Position numbers and translations under genes: made by a program. The notes below the pieces were generated by a model. It was given only the letters and a program-made list of their open reading frames with translations. It searched no databases and was not told where the DNA came from. From Pseudisothecium myosuroides (lineage: Eukaryota; Streptophyta; Bryopsida; Hypnales; Lembophyllaceae), in the NCBI GenBank assembly GCA_951799445.1, contig OX637287.1, positions 868,001 through 932,000 of the forward strand: a stretch of 64,000 bases of DNA, read 5' to 3'. Shown here piece after piece: positions 61,902 to 64,000 of the stretch. Within the stretch, counting starts at the first letter, position 1, and the number at the start of each line of letters is the position of its first letter.

Positions 61902-64000
61902 GCAATTCGGCGGTTCAAGTACATCCCGGTTCATGTTTGTTGGATGTCAAATATGCAGGTATCTAAGTTAATTTATCTTCTGTATTCTACTGCTTGTTAC
62001 CTAAGTGCTTTATGTGAATGTATTTAGATATTTCTCCCTGCTCTGGCACATCCGCCATCTTCTGTTCTACCTCTTTCCTTGCGCACAGTACGACGGTTCA
62101 CATGTAAGCAATCTATTGTTGTTTTTTCTGCAAAACTTGGTTTGTTATGACCTGGTTTTATCTCATATTTTTCTGATATATCCTGGTTTTCTTTTGCAGA
62201 TCATGGAAGGAGCTGCATAATCCATCCGTGAATCATCTCTGGCAAATGCCGGTGGCCCTAGTATACTAGAATCATAACTTGAAGCGGAGTGCTTCATTTG
62301 GTAGCAAGCGACCGAAATTGCGATTTTTTTGAGATTGTACCCATTCATTTATTTCCTTGACGTAAAGTATGCAACTCTTATGCAGCTTACGTAGCATTCT
62401 TGTGATGCACATGGACTCAATTATTCTAGTCTGCAATCGATCATAGTGATTCATGCAGGTAAAGCAAGTACTTTAATATTGTAATTTGGACCAGTGAGTC
62501 CAAGCTAATTATCTTGAAAGTTTTTAGTTTATGCAAGACGATTTGACTGGAATCGTTGTTGCTCACTAATTTTCAGGAAAATGATACTGTGAACGGTTTC
62601 GAACATCTTACTAAGCCGAAATAATATTCTCAGCAGGAGACTTTGCCACGAGTAATAACGCATGCAATTGTCAGCATGAGCTAAACAAAACCAGCAATCA
62701 TGTGGACTTGTTGATCTCTGAAGCTTACTTACGTCTGGAATTTTAATATTGTGCTACTTTTGAAGTGAAGTGAAGTGAAGTGAAGGATAGATTCTACCGT
62801 GAATGTTCACATGGCTGCAGTCTGTTACAGTAAAATAGTTTACTTGATTGGGAGAAACACCCTGGCTATTCTGCTGATGGGTCAATGTCTTGCAATTAAA
62901 TTTTGAAAGGAGAATACCTATCACCAGTAGATGCATCCTTCAATTCTAGAGTACTATTGAAAGTCATCCATCGACCATTTCGTGGCTTTAGTGTCCTCCC
63001 AAGGTAAAGGTAAAGTGAGGGTTTGAACCAATTTAATTTATCATCTATCTATAATTTGTAGTCCTCAATGGCTACATGTAAGACAAGGTGGTTAGATTGA
63101 AGCATTGTTGGTACATTTTTTCCATATATGATCCTGACTACAGTAGAGTCAATTGTGTAGTTACTAGTACCTTGTGTCGAAGCATTGTTGGTACATTTTT
63201 AAGGCCCCCTACAGGAAACGCTGACGCTCCCTTGAAGGGGAACCTCGGGCTGGTAACGGGAACAGCACAGTCAGGGAACTCGGGGAATGTCGACGTTGAC
63301 TGATTTAGGGTTTCAGTTTTCTAGTGAAGGTTTGCATCGAGCATGCGTTAGCTGGCATCCAAATTCAAGCTATCGTTGAATCCGTTGTGGAATTTTAGGA
63401 CTTGCATTTCGGCAGATTTTTGCCGTTTTGGGTTCGGTTAGTTTTGCGTTTGTGAGGTTTGGATTTCAATGGTTGGATGTAGTGTATGTACGAGAGAGCT
63501 TTGACGCAACATCTTGCAACCCTGGAAAGCTTTGCACAATGGTGGTTTTGGCAAGAATTGACTTGAATTCCGACGTAACCTATCTATCGGGCCTCACGGA
63601 TTGAAGCGCGCTCGTCATTACAATGGCAAAGGGGGTGCTGACAACGGGACAATTTCAATCAAGCATCAAGCACCAATTATTCATACCCTATGTGAAATCA
63701 TTTTTTTGGTTGATTTTTCTTTTGGTTAACTTGATGTAAAATTTTGGTAAGTTTATCTTATAGAGTTAAGAATATTTCATAATCTTTGGTATGGTTGAAA
63801 ATATTATGTAACCTTAGCAATACCCACAATTGTACTAGTACTCATGGCTTTATTGGTACTCATAACTTCCACTTGGTTTTTTTAAGATTAAGATTATTTT
63901 CATTAATATTTTTTACACTATTCAATTATGCCACATTATTTTTTTTGGAAGTTTCATTAAATGCCATATTTAATTATATTTTGTATTATTTTTTAATAAA
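61902..64000. other. 3' flank and AT-rich spacer
   Basis: About 61.9-62.5 kb is probably 3' UTR and may contain spliced 3' UTR introns. A (GAAGT)n microsatellite lies at about 62.76-62.79 kb. A ~23-bp direct repeat (GAAGCATTGTTGGTACATTT) occurs at about 63.10 and 63.18 kb. No further gene is seen; the last 350 bp are AT-rich. Confidence 0.45.

Noticed and set aside
62761..62786. GAAGT pentanucleotide run
   Set aside because: A short microsatellite with no sign of function.
1..64000. CRISPR arrays, bacterial operons, rRNA genes, viral insertions
   Set aside because: No spaced repeat arrays, no ribosomal RNA blocks and no viral coding region were seen; all coding regions have eukaryotic structure or retrotransposon origin.

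Overview
The window looks like nuclear DNA of a land plant. The genes are intron-rich, with GT-AG introns of roughly 70-1,000 bp and one likely GC-AG intron. The spacers are AT-rich and full of repeats, and the products are plant ones: a plastid-type phosphoglucan-phosphatase-like enzyme, the alpha subunit of PPi-dependent phosphofructokinase, and a plant-type aminoalcoholphosphotransferase. The modest introns, and a membrane protein joining EF-hand, SAM, FN3 and a cysteine-rich finger that I do not recognise from flowering plants, lean towards a non-seed plant (bryophyte or lycophyte). That is inference. The species cannot be named from the sequence.

Layout. 1-1.2 kb: 3' part of an EDM2-like gene (+), apparently incomplete. 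5.5-9.55 kb (-): mitochondrial-type solanesyl/polyprenyl diphosphate synthase, 11 exons and about 409 aa assembled by hand. 13.0-19.84 kb (-): PFP alpha subunit, 19 exons, about 617 aa. 24.375-29.764 kb (+): a complete but inactivated Ty1/copia retrotransposon with LTRs and a 5-bp target duplication. 30.16-31.21 kb (+): an intronless CxxxxxR dual-specificity phosphatase resembling SEX4/LSF2. 35.27-40.88 kb (-): aminoalcoholphosphotransferase, 18 exons including a 10-nt microexon. 58.85-61.90 kb (+): the EF-hand/SAM/FN3/Cys-finger membrane protein, 4 coding exons.

The spaces between are repeats. The most notable are TTAA-flanked elements with inverted termini beginning CCC, which is the structural signature of piggyBac. 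There are four ~0.9-kb copies and several short ones, two of them inside introns. Also present are CACTA-like and Harbinger-like foldback elements, TA-flanked MITEs, a ~390-bp hairpin, and a nested insertion that a second, unoccupied copy in the same window confirms.

The genes do not form an operon or an evident metabolic cluster. Each is an independent housekeeping or signalling gene: ubiquinone side chain, cytosolic glycolysis, starch-phosphate metabolism, and PE/PC synthesis. All exon boundaries were deduced by reading splice sites and protein families by eye; no alignment or transcript evidence was available.
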